Part shown: piece after piece, positions 63,470 to 64,000 of the stretch | Position numbering within the stretch: the first letter of the stretch is position 1 | Layout: the number at the start of each line of letters is the position of its first letter | DNA from: Companilactobacillus kimchiensis | GTDB lineage: Bacteria; Bacillota; Bacilli; Lactobacillales; Lactobacillaceae | Assembly (NCBI RefSeq): GCF_001438805.1 | Contig: NZ_JQCF01000001.1 | Coordinates: 1-64,000, forward strand | DNA: 64,000 nucleotides | Direction: 5' to 3' | Notes under the pieces: model-generated | Seen by the model: the letters and a program-made list of their open reading frames with translations, nothing else | The model's database searches: none | Told to the model about the DNA's origin: nothing | Program-made: the position numbers and the translations under genes

Positions 63470-63895
63470 CTAACCTCTATTATCTTCATCAACCATTGAA
63501 ACACCATAACTACCTGTATAGTTGGCATAATTTTTTACCTCAATGCCATGTTGTTTCATATTCTCAAGATTAACAACATTAACATTGAGCGGTTTGAAAT
63601 ATTGGTTCTCACCGACCTTCCACCAGTTCTCACCATTAATTTTGACACGTTGAGCATACCAATGCGTTATCGTCTGTTCATCATGAATAGCCATGGTTCG
63701 ATTAGTCTTGTGCATCTTATTATCCGTTAATTGATAAACACGTTGTTTTTCAGAATCACCTTTATTATCTAGCGATACAACAATCGTTCTAATTTCTGTT
63801 GAAGCTGAATCATTAGTAACTGCTAAAATATTATTACTTGTGCCTACAATTGCGAAACTGATACCTAATAAAGCTGCAATAATTAATTTCTTCAT
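63470..63895 (-). CDS. Secreted SLAP-like small protein
   Basis: A 141-residue secreted protein: signal peptide of about 25 residues (MKKLIIAALLGISFAIVG), then one SLAP-like module (VYQLTDNKMHKTNRTMAIHD, then WYAQRVKINGENWWKVGENQ). The start at 63895 follows GGGG; an upstream frame to 63943 is not supported. Likely wall-associated. Confidence 0.8.
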   Translation of the reverse strand: MKKLIIAALLGISFAIVGTSNNILAVTNDSASTEIRTIVVSLDNKGDSEKQRVYQLTDNKMHKTNRTMAIHDEQTITHWYAQRVKINGENWWKVGENQYFKPLNVNVVNLENMKQHGIEVKNYANYTGSYGVSMVDEDNRG

Positions 63896-64000
63896 TGGAT
63901 TACCCCATAGTTTTTTGATGTAATATTCAATTAAGTATAACAAAAAGATTTACCCAATCTTGCTACTAATTGCTTATGATTTCAGAATAGAATATTATTA

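Overview
This is a low-GC Gram-positive chromosomal window with Lactobacillaceae features: strong AGGAGG-type ribosome sites, CcpA cre usage, a SLAP-type surface protein, LtaS-type and YhgE/Pip proteins, and many small LysR, HxlR, TetR, MarR and MerR regulators. I infer a lactobacillus, possibly Companilactobacillus-like; that assignment rests on gene content only. I saw no rRNA, tRNA, IS element, prophage or CRISPR array.

Layout. (1) 0.03-2.96 kb: a UvrA-like twin-ATPase protein behind a leader that looks like a transcription attenuator. (2) 3-12.2 kb: a minus-strand set of oxidoreductases (aldo/keto reductase, two atypical SDRs, a zinc alcohol dehydrogenase, an SDR), three small NTF2-fold proteins, a DHA2 drug exporter, and LysR and TetR regulators. 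(3) 12.3-16.8 kb: Tex, and a CocE-type hydrolase cotranscribed with a MerR regulator. (4) 17-24.9 kb: esterase, TetR, a RibD-like reductase with a divergent MerR and a textbook 19-bp-spacer promoter, HxlR, SDR, MDR and a Na+/H+ antiporter. (5) 25-36 kb: a lone FakA C-terminal domain, FrnE-like and metallo-beta-lactamase proteins, HxlR, nitroreductases, aldo/keto reductases, a flavodoxin, an FMN reductase and an MDR with its TetR operator. (6) 36-39.9 kb: an oxalate decarboxylase operon with a cysteine-less FAD oxidoreductase, then a DUF606-type transporter. (7) 40.5-48.5 kb: TetR with YhgE/Pip, a candidate type I toxin-antitoxin locus, and more MDR, SDR, hydrolase and LysR genes. (8) 48.5-64 kb: an LtaS-like enzyme, a lipoprotein, an ArsR-controlled exporter, a MarR/acyltransferase pair with three operators, PEP synthase with a cre site, a CAP-SLAP surface protein, three XRE-membrane proteins, a broken cytidine deaminase, a GNAT and a HAD phosphatase.

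The common theme is reductive detoxification and redox-stress response: about 20 NAD(P)H- or flavin-linked enzymes sit among one-component regulators, with several visible operators. Several genes carry single-base defects: a flavodoxin, an SDR, an MDR and the transporter are each one base out of frame, cytidine deaminase has an in-frame stop, and one TetR lacks a usable start. This means either recent decay or residual assembly indels. Internal duplication is also clear in the HxlR pair, the MDR promoter pair, the SDR pairs and a TetR relic.
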